A stretch of 64,000 bases of DNA from the NCBI RefSeq assembly GCF_040801915.1, contig NZ_JBFMIA010000006.1, positions 1 to 64,000 of the forward strand. The letters run 5' to 3'. Made by a program: the position numbers and the translations under genes. Every line of letters begins with the position of its first letter. Position 1 is the stretch's first letter. This DNA is from Jeotgalibacillus marinus. Its GTDB lineage: Bacteria > Bacillota > Bacilli > Bacillales > Jeotgalibacillaceae. Positions 44,954 to 53,965 of the stretch are shown here, in pieces. The notes below the pieces were generated by a model that was given only the letters and a program-made list of their open reading frames with translations, had not been told where the DNA came from and made no database searches.

Positions 44954-45536
44954 AAACCGGGCTATACATACTTGTCGATAATAAATCGTGTAGTGGTTAC
45001 TCATGGGAATTTACGTAATATCCATTATGTCGCTTAACTACACTAAAGTGCGTCCCTGCATAAAAGGCTTTTTACGGTTCTCATTAATTACGTCCATTCA
45101 TTTTTTTATGCAGCCTCTATAAAGAAACAATCAAACACCGTCAAATCAACGTTTACCATTCATTACCTTTGATATAAATCTGCATAAAATACTGTATATT
45201 TTTTGTCAAGATACAACAAAAAAGCCATGAAGGAATGATCCTACACGACTTATTGCGCTTTAAATTTGTGAGAATAAAATTGATAATTGATCAAACTAAC
45301 TGCATTGAAACTTATAGCCCCATGAACTCTATAATCACAGAATTGTTCAAGTTTCACAACATTTTCTCTTTTAGTTACTTCTCTATTTACTGCATTCACG
45401 TTTATGTTCATGCTCTTGTTATTTGGATCCATCATCATTTCAACCATTTTGTCTACAAGATCATTGTGCTTTAAACTTTCATACCCAATATGCTACATTT
45501 TTGATTGAGATAGAATTGATCTTGCTGCTCCGTAGA
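44954..45536. other. Gene-poor stretch with a possible coding remnant
   Basis: About 580 bases without a convincing gene. On the minus strand an open frame (about 45490-45250) reads KHNDLVDKMVEMMMDPNNKS and continues protein-like for some 75 codons, but has a stop just upstream and no ribosome site; it may be a gene fragment. The first copy of a 15-bp direct repeat lies at 44994-45008. Confidence 0.35.
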
Positions 45537-46145
45537 CTAGTAGGGCATAGATACTTGATAATACGCCTTCCAACCAGCATCTCCATCATTATTTGCATAA
45601 GGTGACATAATTAGAGTAGCCATTCTCATATTTCCTTGTAAATCAATATAACTTAAATCATATGCCATTTGATTTAAATAAATAGGTGGTGCCTCTTCCA
45701 CTCTGTACCGTTCTGATCCAGAAAGGAAATGAAAACCATCATGCATAGTAAACGATCTTTGGTTAAGGCTAAGAATTTCGATTCCATCACCATGATTAAA
45801 AATGGTTGATGTAAAATTCATATCCGCTACATGGGCAAATTGATTTATAGAAGTCGTTTGGTATTCAACGTTAAACTGAAACATATTAGGTACTAATTCA
45901 TCTACTTCTACTATCAGTTTTCCTAATCCCATAGGAGCTTCCATCTCAAAGACACCTTCACTCATTTCATACTCATACATAGTCAGCCACCAGTCAGCAA
46001 AAGGAGTATTTTGTTGGTTCATAAATGGAGATCCATCTTTTTCTAATTGCTCATCCATTTCACCTGTACTAGCTGAAGCATCCACTGGTAGATAAAAACC
46101 AAATACGAGAACAGCAAACAAAAACACCTTACTAATCATCTTCAT
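45537..46145 (-). CDS. Unknown secreted protein
   Basis: Not recognised, 202 residues. The signal peptide (1-26, MKMISKVFLFAVLVFGFYLP) probably ends at an Ala-X-Ala site in DASAS. The mature part is acidic and aromatic-rich (DWWLTMYEYEMSEG), with no repeats, cysteines or catalytic motif that I can identify. AGGAGG lies 8 bases before the ATG. It appears monocistronic and lies downstream of the lipoprotein/membrane protein pair in the same direction, beyond their terminator. Confidence 0.7.
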   Translation of the reverse strand: MKMISKVFLFAVLVFGFYLPVDASASTGEMDEQLEKDGSPFMNQQNTPFADWWLTMYEYEMSEGVFEMEAPMGLGKLIVEVDELVPNMFQFNVEYQTTSINQFAHVADMNFTSTIFNHGDGIEILSLNQRSFTMHDGFHFLSGSERYRVEEAPPIYLNQMAYDLSYIDLQGNMRMATLIMSPYANNDGDAGWKAYYQVSMPY

Positions 46146-46279
46146 TCAAAAAACCTCCTATACTTATTTGTATCAATTTACAATACTATCATGTTGCTAG
46201 ATAAGAATGTAAGCGCTTTAATAAAAGGAGTAAAAACAACAGAACGTGAAATGCGGGTGAAATTTTTATTATTTTACAT

Positions 46280-46316
46280 AATAAAACCGACTACACCTTA
46301 AATATGTAGCCGGTTG
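46280..46316 (-). terminator. Terminator of the lipoprotein/membrane protein pair
   Basis: On the minus strand AACCGGCTACA pairs with TGTAGTCGGTT (one G-T pair), followed by TTATT. Confidence 0.75.
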
Positions 46317-46325
46317 GCTGTCAAT

Positions 46326-46877
46326 CTATTCAAGAAAATCCAAGTATTTTTCAATCTCTTGTTGTGCTAATTCTAACTCATCAAAAAAATCTTTCTCGTA
46401 TTCTTCTAATTCCCGCTCAAACTCATCTATATCAATATGATTAGGATCAATTTCATCTACATCTATTTTATGAAAATAGTGAATAGCAATTTTGTTCAAA
46501 TGTAGTGCGGCAGATGCTAATGGTCCAGTTATATACGGGCTGTTTTCTTTATAACCCTCGTAATCAAATTCGGTCAATTGTTCCATATTACCGTGTATAA
46601 ACATCATTTCAAAAAAATCAATGTCAAGACCAAACATATTATGTTCGGGTTCTTTACCCGCTTCAATTGCCTCATAGTCTTCTCTTAAAAAATTTTCAAT
46701 AGCAATCAATGAATCATAAATTTCTTGCGGTGATTTCGGTTCTCTTTCCTCTTCTTCTTTGGACTCATTTCCCTCTGTTGCGTCTTCTGTGGCCTCTGTG
46801 GATGTGACTGTTTCTTTTACTCCACATGCAGCGAGTAATAAAATTAATGCTGTAAACAATATCGTCATCTTTTTCAT
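46326..46877 (-). CDS. Unknown acidic lipoprotein
   Basis: A 183-residue lipoprotein with signal peptide and lipobox LAAC (Cys18 of MKKMTILFTALILLLAACG). An acidic low-complexity linker (EDATEGNESKEEEEREPK) precedes a helical domain rich in Glu and Asp. Function unknown. The ATG at 46877 lies 10 bases after GGAGG; 9 upstream codons are less likely coding. It overlaps the upstream membrane protein gene by 4 bases, so the two are coupled. Confidence 0.75.
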   Translation of the reverse strand: MKKMTILFTALILLLAACGVKETVTSTEATEDATEGNESKEEEEREPKSPQEIYDSLIAIENFLREDYEAIEAGKEPEHNMFGLDIDFFEMMFIHGNMEQLTEFDYEGYKENSPYITGPLASAALHLNKIAIHYFHKIDVDEIDPNHIDIDEFERELEEYEKDFFDELELAQQEIEKYLDFLE

Positions 46878-47629
46878 GATGGTAGATCCTCCTTCGTTAG
46901 CCACTCTTTTGTTCTATTTTGTCCTGTTTCAAATGCTTCTTTAGCCACTTCAAAGGATACGTTAAACTTTTCAGCAACTAATTCTGTTCGCTCGTCATCG
47001 TCTAGATCATCGTAATCCTCATGGTAAGCCAACTCCCACCAATAGAAAAACATTTCAAATTGTTCTTCTGTCGGATAGGTGTCTTTATTCATTGCGACCT
47101 GACTTGTGCCAGCCGCTCCGTAATCGTATTCAAATTTTCCATCTTCGTAAACGGTTCGCCCCATTGAGTAGCCACCCGCATCATATTGCCTTTCATCATC
47201 GATAAAGAATATAAATGTTTTATTTTTCGATCCTTCATTTACGAGTTTTTCAGAAATTAATTGCATTCCCTCTTCGTCGATTGAAAAAATATCGTTTGGA
47301 ATGATCCAGTAGTTATGAAATCCATTTGGCAGAACTTCATGTTCAACCACCGGATAGCCCGGAACGTCTTTATTTTGCTCTGTGTCGTCTTTTTCTTCTT
47401 CTTTGGACTCAATACCTTCTGAATCGTCTACGACCTTTGTAGAGACTTCTGTATCTTCTGTCGGCATCATGACCGAACCCGCTACAAGCAAAACGGAACC
47501 GATGACCAATTTTTTAAGCGTAGCCTTTGATACTTTCGTCCCTTCTGCTTTTCTTTTCCTCCAATCAATAAATACAAAGATTAGTAATCCTAACCCTATA
47601 ATTGCTAGTGTTGATGCTAAAAGTTCCAT
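46874..47629 (-). CDS. Unknown membrane-anchored protein
   Basis: Not recognised, 251 residues. Two hydrophobic helices (about 4-22 and 40-56) with a basic loop between them are followed by an acidic linker (GIESKEEEKDDTEQ) and a domain with HNYWIIPNDIF, IFFIDDERQYDAGGYSMGR and a Glu-rich C-terminus. AGGAGG lies 10 bases before the ATG. The linker shares an 18-base identical DNA segment with that of the coupled lipoprotein gene. The pair may form an envelope complex, which is inference from coupling. Confidence 0.7.
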   Translation of the reverse strand: MELLASTLAIIGLGLLIFVFIDWRKRKAEGTKVSKATLKKLVIGSVLLVAGSVMMPTEDTEVSTKVVDDSEGIESKEEEKDDTEQNKDVPGYPVVEHEVLPNGFHNYWIIPNDIFSIDEEGMQLISEKLVNEGSKNKTFIFFIDDERQYDAGGYSMGRTVYEDGKFEYDYGAAGTSQVAMNKDTYPTEEQFEMFFYWWELAYHEDYDDLDDDERTELVAEKFNVSFEVAKEAFETGQNRTKEWLTKEDLPS

Positions 47630-48066
47630 GCTGTTAGTTCCTCCTGCTGTGTTGTGTTCTTGTCAAAACTTTATTAATTTGACGTTGAACGCAGAAGAAT
47701 AGCAGTTTCATATTCTTTTGTAAAATGTTGTTTTTTTCTGATGATTTTATTAACAAGAAACGCCCTGCTGCATCCACACGGACACCGGCAAGGCGTTTTT
47801 AGTGAACATCAGCCATGTATTGGTTACTCATGGGAGCGTCCATTCCGGTCAATCAATCATCATTTAGGCTCTAGCCAATTGTAAAATTGGACCTTTTTAA
47901 CCAATGGTCTATTTAGTTCACGTTCACGTATAGTATTGCTTTTACAACACTACCTATACTTTTATCGGTTTAGGAATATACTTAGTGCAATAAACTGCAT
48001 TATTTTCGACATTGATCTAAATGTTATTTATAATAATAATTATTATTTGATTGAAGAGGTGACAAG
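47630..48066. other. Intergenic region before yueI
   Basis: About 440 bases. It holds a hairpin AAACGCC/GGCGTTTTT (47757-47800) and a short hairpin CCAATT/AATTGG followed by TTTTT (about 47880-47900), both possible terminators on the plus strand. It also holds the second copy of a 15-bp direct repeat (47821-47835). No gene is recognised. Confidence 0.5.
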
Positions 48067-48510
48067 ATGGCTGAAGGAAAAAAGAACGTCGATGACTATT
48101 TGCAAGAGGGTATTTATGGAGCGAAAGATACGTTGCCTGATGAACGAAGAATGTACCTCGGTACCATTCGAGAGCGTATTGAACTCGTACTGTTACAAAA
48201 TCAATTACGTGAAGATGAGTTATATCCTGAGGTGGAGCAAGCAATTAAGGCTTACCCGGATATTCATTTATATCTAAATGGCAACATGGCTTATCGATTT
48301 TTATCAAAATACATTCAGCTTGCGTCAAACACAAATGCTTCTTATACAGTTGTTACAAACAAAGAGCATAACTCGCCGTACGGTTTAGTAGCAGCCCATG
48401 GTGCAGCCGTTGAGAGAGAAGAAATTGACATTCAAAAAAGAACTTCAAAGGACGATAAGAATAAATCAAAGGGATCTTTTTTCAGTAAGTTATTTGGGGA
48501 AAATAAATAA
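48067..48510 (+). CDS. yueI: YueI family protein (DUF1694)
   Basis: A 147-residue cytosolic protein. The patterns YLQEGIYGAKDTLPDERRMY, GTIRERIELVL and the central YPEVEQAIKAYP fit the YueI/DUF1694 family of unknown function. The C-terminal tail is Lys- and Ser-rich. GAGGTGA lies before the ATG. It is followed by a terminator, so it is separate from gatCAB. Confidence 0.8.
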   Translation: MAEGKKNVDDYLQEGIYGAKDTLPDERRMYLGTIRERIELVLLQNQLREDELYPEVEQAIKAYPDIHLYLNGNMAYRFLSKYIQLASNTNASYTVVTNKEHNSPYGLVAAHGAAVEREEIDIQKRTSKDDKNKSKGSFFSKLFGENK

Positions 48511-48522
48511 TAAAAACAACTG

Positions 48523-48558
48523 TGGCTGCCGAGAAATTATCGGTAGCCAAATTTTTTT
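48523..48558 (+). terminator. Terminator after yueI
   Basis: TGGCTGCCGA pairs with TCGGTAGCCA (one G-T pair), followed by AATTTTTTTC. Confidence 0.85.
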
Positions 48559-48679
48559 CTTCTATTGAAAAAGGGCGAGATTCTGTTCCATTCATACTAT
48601 CGAATCTTTGCATGATTGAAAGGTTTCCACAGCTCTATCCTTTGTTAGCCCTAAAAATAGCGAACATCTCGACTTCTAT

Positions 48680-48709
48680 TTGCCTTATAAAGCGCCTTTT
48701 TGGTATGAT
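48680..48709 (+). promoter_or_regulatory. Promoter of gatCAB
   Basis: TTGCCT (48680-48685) and TATGAT (48704-48709) with an 18-base spacer, about 47 bases upstream of the gatC start. Confidence 0.55.
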
Positions 48710-48755
48710 AAACAGTATTGTGAGTGTTCGAACATAAGCGGAGGTGACTGACACA

Positions 48756-49046
48756 ATGACGAAAATTACAACAGATGAAGTAAAGCACGTAGCACATTTG
48801 GCTCGGCTATCCATTACAGAGCAAGAAGCAGAAAAATTTGCTGATCAATTAGGTGCCATCATCACCTTTGCAGAGCAGCTTAATGAACTAGATACAACGA
48901 ACGTTGAACCAACAACTCATGTACTAGATATGAAAAATATTATGCGTGAAGACAAATCAATCGAGGGACTTCCTCGTGAAGATGTATTAAAAAATGCTCC
49001 AGACCATCAAGATGGCCAAGTTAAAGTGCCAACAATTTTAGAATAA
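48756..49046 (+). CDS. gatC: Glu-tRNA(Gln)/Asp-tRNA(Asn) amidotransferase subunit C
   Basis: Small subunit (96 residues) that stabilises GatA and GatB in the complex converting Glu-tRNA(Gln) to Gln-tRNA(Gln). Typical segments are VKHVAHLARLSI and the C-terminal LREDVL-like LPREDVLKNAPDHQDG. I start at the ATG at 48756; GGAGGTGA lies 8 bases before it, and the GTG at 48744 is part of that site. First gene of gatCAB. Confidence 0.95.
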   Translation: MTKITTDEVKHVAHLARLSITEQEAEKFADQLGAIITFAEQLNELDTTNVEPTTHVLDMKNIMREDKSIEGLPREDVLKNAPDHQDGQVKVPTILE

Positions 49047-49058
49047 GGAGGGACAGCG

Positions 49059-50513
49059 ATGTCTTTATTTGATCATAAGCTAGCAGATCTTCAAGCGCTT
49101 CTACATAAAAAAGAAATCACTGTTACAGACCTTGTTAGACAATCTTACAAGCGTATTGCTGAAGTGGATGACAAAGTTCAAGCGTTCTTAACACTAGATG
49201 AAGAACGTGCATTAGCTCAAGCTGAAAAGCTACAATCTAAGGTTTCATCAAGCGATAATGGTCTTTTGTTTGGTATGCCGATTGGTGTAAAAGATAACAT
49301 TGTCACAAAAAACTTACGCACAACTGCAGCGAGTAAAATTCTTGGCAACTTCGATCCGATCTATGATGCAACCGTCGTGAACAAGCTACAAGCGGCTGAC
49401 GCAATTACAATCGGTAAGTTAAACATGGATGAATTTGCAATGGGATCTTCAAATGAAAATTCTCATTTCGCGAAAACAAAAAATCCATGGAATCTAGAAA
49501 CGGTTCCAGGTGGATCATCAGGTGCTTCTGCAGCATCTGTAGCAGCGGGAGAAGTTTTGTTTTCACTTGGATCAGATACAGGTGGTTCAATCCGTCAACC
49601 AGCATCTTTTTGTGGAGTCGTTGGATTAAAACCAACTTACGGTCGTGTTTCTCGTTTCGGCTTGATCGCATTTGCATCATCACTTGATCAAATTGGTCCA
49701 ATCACACGAAACGTTGAAGATAATGCTTATTTATTACAAGCGATTGCTGGACTAGATCCAAACGATTCGACGTCAGCAAACGTTTCTGTGCCTGATTATA
49801 AAGCTGCACTTACAGGTGACATTAAAGGATTAAAAATTGCTGTGCCGAAAGAATACCTAGGCGAGGGTGTAAGTGAAGAAGTACGCCAATCGGTCCGTGA
49901 AGCTTTGAAGGTTCTTGAAGGACTTGGCGCAACGGTTGATGAAGTATCACTTCCTCACTCGAAATACGGTGTAGCAACGTATTACTTGCTTTCTTCATCT
50001 GAAGCATCAGCGAACCTGGCACGCTTTGACGGTATTCGTTATGGCTATCGTGCTGAAAATACAGAAAATCTTGTTGATCTTTATAAAAAAACACGTGCTG
50101 AAGGCTTTGGCGATGAAGTAAAACGTCGTATCATGCTTGGTACGTATGCACTTAGCTCTGGTTATTACGATGCGTATTACAAAAAAGCACAACAAGTACG
50201 TACGCTAATCAAAAAAGATTTCGATGATATTTTCGAACAATATGACGTTGTAGTTGGACCGACAACACCAACACCTGCATTTAAAATTGGTGAAAAAATC
50301 GATGATCCACTGACGATGTATGCAAATGACATTTTGACCATCCCAGTAAACTTAGCAGGCGTACCTGGAATCTCCGTACCAGCTGGATTCTCAAATGGTT
50401 TACCACTAGGCTTACAAATTATCGGAAAACATTTTGATGAAAGTACCGTTTACCGTGTTGCTCATGCTTTTGAGCAAGCGACAGATCACCATAAACAAGG
50501 ACCAGGACTGTAG
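49059..50513 (+). CDS. gatA: Glu-tRNA(Gln) amidotransferase subunit A
   Basis: Amidase-signature glutaminase of 484 residues that supplies ammonia for transamidation. The catalytic Lys lies in GMPIGVKDNI and the Ser-Ser of the triad in GGSSGASAASVAAG and SDTGGSIRQPASFCG. GKLNMDEFAMGSS is also conserved. AAGGAGGGA precedes the ATG, 12 bases after gatC. Confidence 0.97.
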   Translation: MSLFDHKLADLQALLHKKEITVTDLVRQSYKRIAEVDDKVQAFLTLDEERALAQAEKLQSKVSSSDNGLLFGMPIGVKDNIVTKNLRTTAASKILGNFDPIYDATVVNKLQAADAITIGKLNMDEFAMGSSNENSHFAKTKNPWNLETVPGGSSGASAASVAAGEVLFSLGSDTGGSIRQPASFCGVVGLKPTYGRVSRFGLIAFASSLDQIGPITRNVEDNAYLLQAIAGLDPNDSTSANVSVPDYKAALTGDIKGLKIAVPKEYLGEGVSEEVRQSVREALKVLEGLGATVDEVSLPHSKYGVATYYLLSSSEASANLARFDGIRYGYRAENTENLVDLYKKTRAEGFGDEVKRRIMLGTYALSSGYYDAYYKKAQQVRTLIKKDFDDIFEQYDVVVGPTTPTPAFKIGEKIDDPLTMYANDILTIPVNLAGVPGISVPAGFSNGLPLGLQIIGKHFDESTVYRVAHAFEQATDHHKQGPGL

Positions 50514-50527
50514 GAGGGAGAACAAAC

Positions 50528-51961
50528 ATGACGAACTTTGAAACGATCATTGGGCTTGAAGTCCACGTAGAACTTAAAACAGATTCGAAAATGTTCTCTC
50601 CTGCACCTGCTCACTTTGGTGCGGAGCCGAACACAAACACGAATGTTATTGACCTAGGATATCCTGGCGTTCTACCTGTAATCAACAAGCGTGCAGTGGA
50701 ATGGGGAATGAAAGCAGCACTGGCACTAAACTGTGAAATTGCCGATCATACGAAATTTGATCGCAAAAACTATTTTTACCCGGATAATCCAAAAGCCTAC
50801 CAAATATCCCAATTTGATCAGCCAATCGGTGAGCACGGTTGGATTGAAATTGAAGTGGATGGCTACAAGAAAAAAATCGGGATTACACGTCTCCATTTAG
50901 AAGAGGATGCAGGTAAATTAACACACACAGATAAGGGCTATTCTCTTGTCGACTATAACCGTCAAGGAACACCACTTATTGAAATTGTGTCAGAACCAGA
51001 CCTTCGTACTCCAGCGGAAGCCTATGCCTATTTGGAAAAAATCAAATCGATTATCCAATACACAGGTGTCTCCGATTGTAAAATGGAAGAAGGCTCACTT
51101 CGTTGTGACGCCAACATTTCATTGCGACCAGTTGGTCAAGAACAATTCGGTACAAAGGCAGAGCTTAAGAACTTGAACTCATTTAACTACGTGAAAAAAG
51201 GACTTGAGCACGAACAAATTCGTCAAGAACAAGTACTTTTATCTGGAGGAGAAATCCAACAAGAATCACGTCGTTTTGACGAATCAACGGGCAAAACGTT
51301 GCTTATGCGTGTAAAAGAAGGCTCAGACGATTACCGTTACTTCCCAGAGCCCGATCTTGTATCCATGTTCATTGATGAAGACTGGAAAGAAAGCGTTCGT
51401 GCTTCGATTCCTGAACTTCCAGATGTGCGTAAAAAGCGTTATGTTGAAGAACTTGGACTACCAAGTTACGACGCAATGGTCTTAACACTGACTAAAGAAA
51501 TGTCTGATTTCTTTGAGTCAACACTTGAGCAAGGTGCTGATGCGAAGCAAGCATCTAACTGGTTGATGGGTGAAGTTTCAGCTTATTTAAATGCAGCACA
51601 AAAGGAACTGAAAGATGTAGCTTTGACGCCACAAGGATTGGCAGGTATGATCAAGCTAATCAAAGACGGTACAATCTCATCTAAAATTGCCAAAAAAGTA
51701 TTCAAAGAGTTGATTGAAAAAGGCGGCGATCCGCAAAAGATCGTAAAAGAAAAAGGCCTCATTCAAATCTCGGACGAAGGCGAATTACTGAAATTCGTTT
51801 CGGACGTTCTAGATGCGAATCCACAATCAATTGAAGACTTTAAAAACGGGAAAGATCGCGCAATTGGTTTCCTTGTTGGGCAGATTATGAAAGCATCGAA
51901 AGGTCAAGCGAACCCGCCGATGGTGAATAAGATTTTGAATGAAGAGATTCGGAAAAGATAA
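50528..51961 (+). CDS. gatB: Glu-tRNA(Gln) amidotransferase subunit B
   Basis: Subunit that binds tRNA and phosphorylates the misacylated glutamate, 477 residues. It shows GLEVHVELKT, HLEEDAGK, YNRQGTPLIEIVSEPD, MEEGSLRCDANIS and the C-terminal YqeY-like helical tail ending NKILNEEIRKR. AGGAGGGAG before the ATG overlaps the gatA stop. A terminator follows. Confidence 0.97.
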   Translation: MTNFETIIGLEVHVELKTDSKMFSPAPAHFGAEPNTNTNVIDLGYPGVLPVINKRAVEWGMKAALALNCEIADHTKFDRKNYFYPDNPKAYQISQFDQPIGEHGWIEIEVDGYKKKIGITRLHLEEDAGKLTHTDKGYSLVDYNRQGTPLIEIVSEPDLRTPAEAYAYLEKIKSIIQYTGVSDCKMEEGSLRCDANISLRPVGQEQFGTKAELKNLNSFNYVKKGLEHEQIRQEQVLLSGGEIQQESRRFDESTGKTLLMRVKEGSDDYRYFPEPDLVSMFIDEDWKESVRASIPELPDVRKKRYVEELGLPSYDAMVLTLTKEMSDFFESTLEQGADAKQASNWLMGEVSAYLNAAQKELKDVALTPQGLAGMIKLIKDGTISSKIAKKVFKELIEKGGDPQKIVKEKGLIQISDEGELLKFVSDVLDANPQSIEDFKNGKDRAIGFLVGQIMKASKGQANPPMVNKILNEEIRKR

Positions 51962-51965
51962 TGAG

Positions 51966-51993
51966 CAAAAAAACCGCCTTTTCGGCGGTTTTT
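51966..51993 (+). terminator. Terminator of gatCAB
   Basis: AAAACCGCC pairs with GGCGGTTTT around TTTTC, followed by T. Confidence 0.9.
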
Positions 51994-52182
51994 GCTGTTT
52001 TTGGTCACTGGTGTGCTATAGGTGACAATGATTCCTATTGTGGATAATAAACATGGGAAAGTGATGGAAACATGCGCGGAATTCTGATCGAAATCTAATT
52101 CTAGCTTACACGCCAATCAAATTAGTAGGAATTAATCTAAACCTATGGCATTCTTAAATAAAATACAATATGAGGTGATCAC

Positions 52183-52737
52183 ATGACAACCCTAAACGAG
52201 TGGTTTGAAAAAGGTTTAACAACGGAGCAATACATAGATCAAATGTCGACCAATAAAGAAAATATGGCATCCGTATTAAACAAATTTAATTTACCAGAGG
52301 ATCAAGCATTTTTTGACGAGCTTTCAAAGCGTAATTTGAAAGCGATCGCAATTACAGAAGACTGGTGTGCCGATGCCATGATGAATAATCCGGTGCTTAT
52401 AAAGCTGGCTGAAAAATCAAATATAAAAGTCCGTTTTATCCAAAGAGATTCAAACCTTGAATTAATGGATCAATATTTAACAAACGGAACAGCACGCTCC
52501 ATTCCAATCTTTGTTTTTGTAAACGACTTGGGAGAAGAAGTTGGCAAATGGGGTCCGCGCGCAGAAAAAGTTCAAGCATTTGTGGGAGATGCATTCACAA
52601 ATCTTCCAGCAAAAGAAGATCCTACATTTAAAGAAGAACAGCAATTACTAATTAAAAAACTCACTGATGCCTACAAAGAAAGAGAAGATTTTTGGCTATT
52701 TGTTTATGAAGATTTGAAGAAAACGCTCCAATCTTAG
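52183..52737 (+). CDS. Thioredoxin-like family protein
   Basis: A 184-residue protein with a thioredoxin-like core: AIAITEDWCADAMMNNPVL replaces the CxxC of thioredoxin by a single Cys in WCADA, followed by IKVRFIQRD and the cis-proline-like RSIPIFVFV. This fits the Thioredoxin_9 type of Bacillus proteins. The redox role is uncertain because the second active-site cysteine is missing. GAGGTGA precedes the ATG. Monocistronic. Confidence 0.8.
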   Translation: MTTLNEWFEKGLTTEQYIDQMSTNKENMASVLNKFNLPEDQAFFDELSKRNLKAIAITEDWCADAMMNNPVLIKLAEKSNIKVRFIQRDSNLELMDQYLTNGTARSIPIFVFVNDLGEEVGKWGPRAEKVQAFVGDAFTNLPAKEDPTFKEEQQLLIKKLTDAYKEREDFWLFVYEDLKKTLQS

Positions 52738-52790
52738 CCAGAAATTTCGTTATATAAGTAGAAATAAACGTTAATAAAAGGTATGCTAAT

Positions 52791-52820
52791 GATAAGTCGA
52801 GAATCGGCTTATTATTTTTT
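52791..52820 (+). terminator. Terminator after the thioredoxin-like gene
   Basis: AAGTCGA (52794-52800) pairs with TCGGCTT (52804-52810, one G-T pair), followed by ATTATTTTTT. Confidence 0.65.
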
Positions 52821-52918
52821 ATGAAAAATCCAGATCATAACTCCTCAAGGTGGGATCAGCCCACTAAAAGAGAGCATACTGAAAAGATTGTAACTTATAA
52901 AGAGTAGGATGATTGACA

Positions 52919-53854
52919 GTGAAAAGAGCGAGAATTATTTATAATCCTACATCTGGTCGAGAGCTGTTTAAGCGTCGTTTACCAGATGTTTTAATGAAAC
53001 TTGAACAAGCTGGATATGAAGCGTCATGTCACGCTACAACGTGTGAAGGGGACGCAACCAATGCTGCTGCGATTGCAGTCGAACGGGGCTATGATTTAGT
53101 CATTGCAGCGGGTGGAGATGGAACACTGAGCGAAGTAGTAAATGGCATGGCTGAAAAGTCGTATCGTCCGAAAATGGGCTTAATTCCGACGGGAACAACC
53201 AATGATTTTGCCCGCGCCCTCCATATCCCACGTGACATCGACAAAGCACTGGATATCATTTTACAAGGCGATACCATCCCGGTTGACCTTGGCCGAATGA
53301 ACGACAAGTACTTTATCAATATTGCAGGCGGCGGTCGTATCACTGAATTAACGTATGAGGTGCCAAGTAGGTTGAAGACGATGCTTGGTCAGCTTGCTTA
53401 TTATTTAAAAGGAATTGAAATGTTGCCTTCTTTTAAGCCATCTGACGTTCGTATTGAGTATGATGGCAAGGTATTTGAAGGAGAAGTCATGCTCTTTTTA
53501 GTTGGCTTAACGAATTCTGTTGGTGGCTTTGAAAAGCTTGCTCCAGACGCGTCCATGAACGATGGATTATTTACGTTAATGTTTTTGAAAAAGACGAACT
53601 TGGCAGAGACCATCCGAATTATTTCGCTCGTATTACGAGGAGATCATCTGAATGATCCGCAGCTTGTATATGTGAAAGCGAACCATATTAAAGTGACAGC
53701 GAAAGAGAAGGTTCTGCTTAATTTAGACGGAGAATATGGCGGCGTACTGCCAGCAGAATTTCAAAACTTGTATCGCCATTTAAGGTTTTTTGCACCACTG
53801 GACCAGCTTCGTGAGCAGGATCGGGTAGAGGAAGAAAAGTTCGTTGGAAATTAG
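52919..53854 (+). CDS. dgkB: Diacylglycerol kinase DgkB
   Basis: Soluble diacylglycerol kinase of 311 residues that returns diacylglycerol from lipoteichoic acid synthesis to phosphatidic acid. The N-terminus KRARIIYNPTSGRE and the nucleotide loop AAGGDGTLSEVVNG then GTTNDFARAL are diagnostic, with LTNSVGGFEKLAPDASMNDG in the C-terminal half. I start at the GTG at 52919, 9 bases after AGGAT; a TTG two codons upstream is possible. In B. subtilis it also lies between gatCAB and rlmCD. Confidence 0.93.
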   Translation: MKRARIIYNPTSGRELFKRRLPDVLMKLEQAGYEASCHATTCEGDATNAAAIAVERGYDLVIAAGGDGTLSEVVNGMAEKSYRPKMGLIPTGTTNDFARALHIPRDIDKALDIILQGDTIPVDLGRMNDKYFINIAGGGRITELTYEVPSRLKTMLGQLAYYLKGIEMLPSFKPSDVRIEYDGKVFEGEVMLFLVGLTNSVGGFEKLAPDASMNDGLFTLMFLKKTNLAETIRIISLVLRGDHLNDPQLVYVKANHIKVTAKEKVLLNLDGEYGGVLPAEFQNLYRHLRFFAPLDQLREQDRVEEEKFVGN

Positions 53855-53865
53855 TTTGTCGAATA

Positions 53866-53902
53866 AAAAGATTGCTCCTAGGTTAGTGAGTAATCTTTTT
53901 TT
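53866..53902 (+). terminator. Terminator after dgkB
   Basis: AAAGATTgCTC pairs with GAGtAATCTTT, followed by a run of T. Confidence 0.85.
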
Positions 53903-53965
53903 GTGGGGTTTTTTTGAAGCGGGGCGTAGGTCTTAGGATACAATCCGCGGATATTGGCGGTGTAG

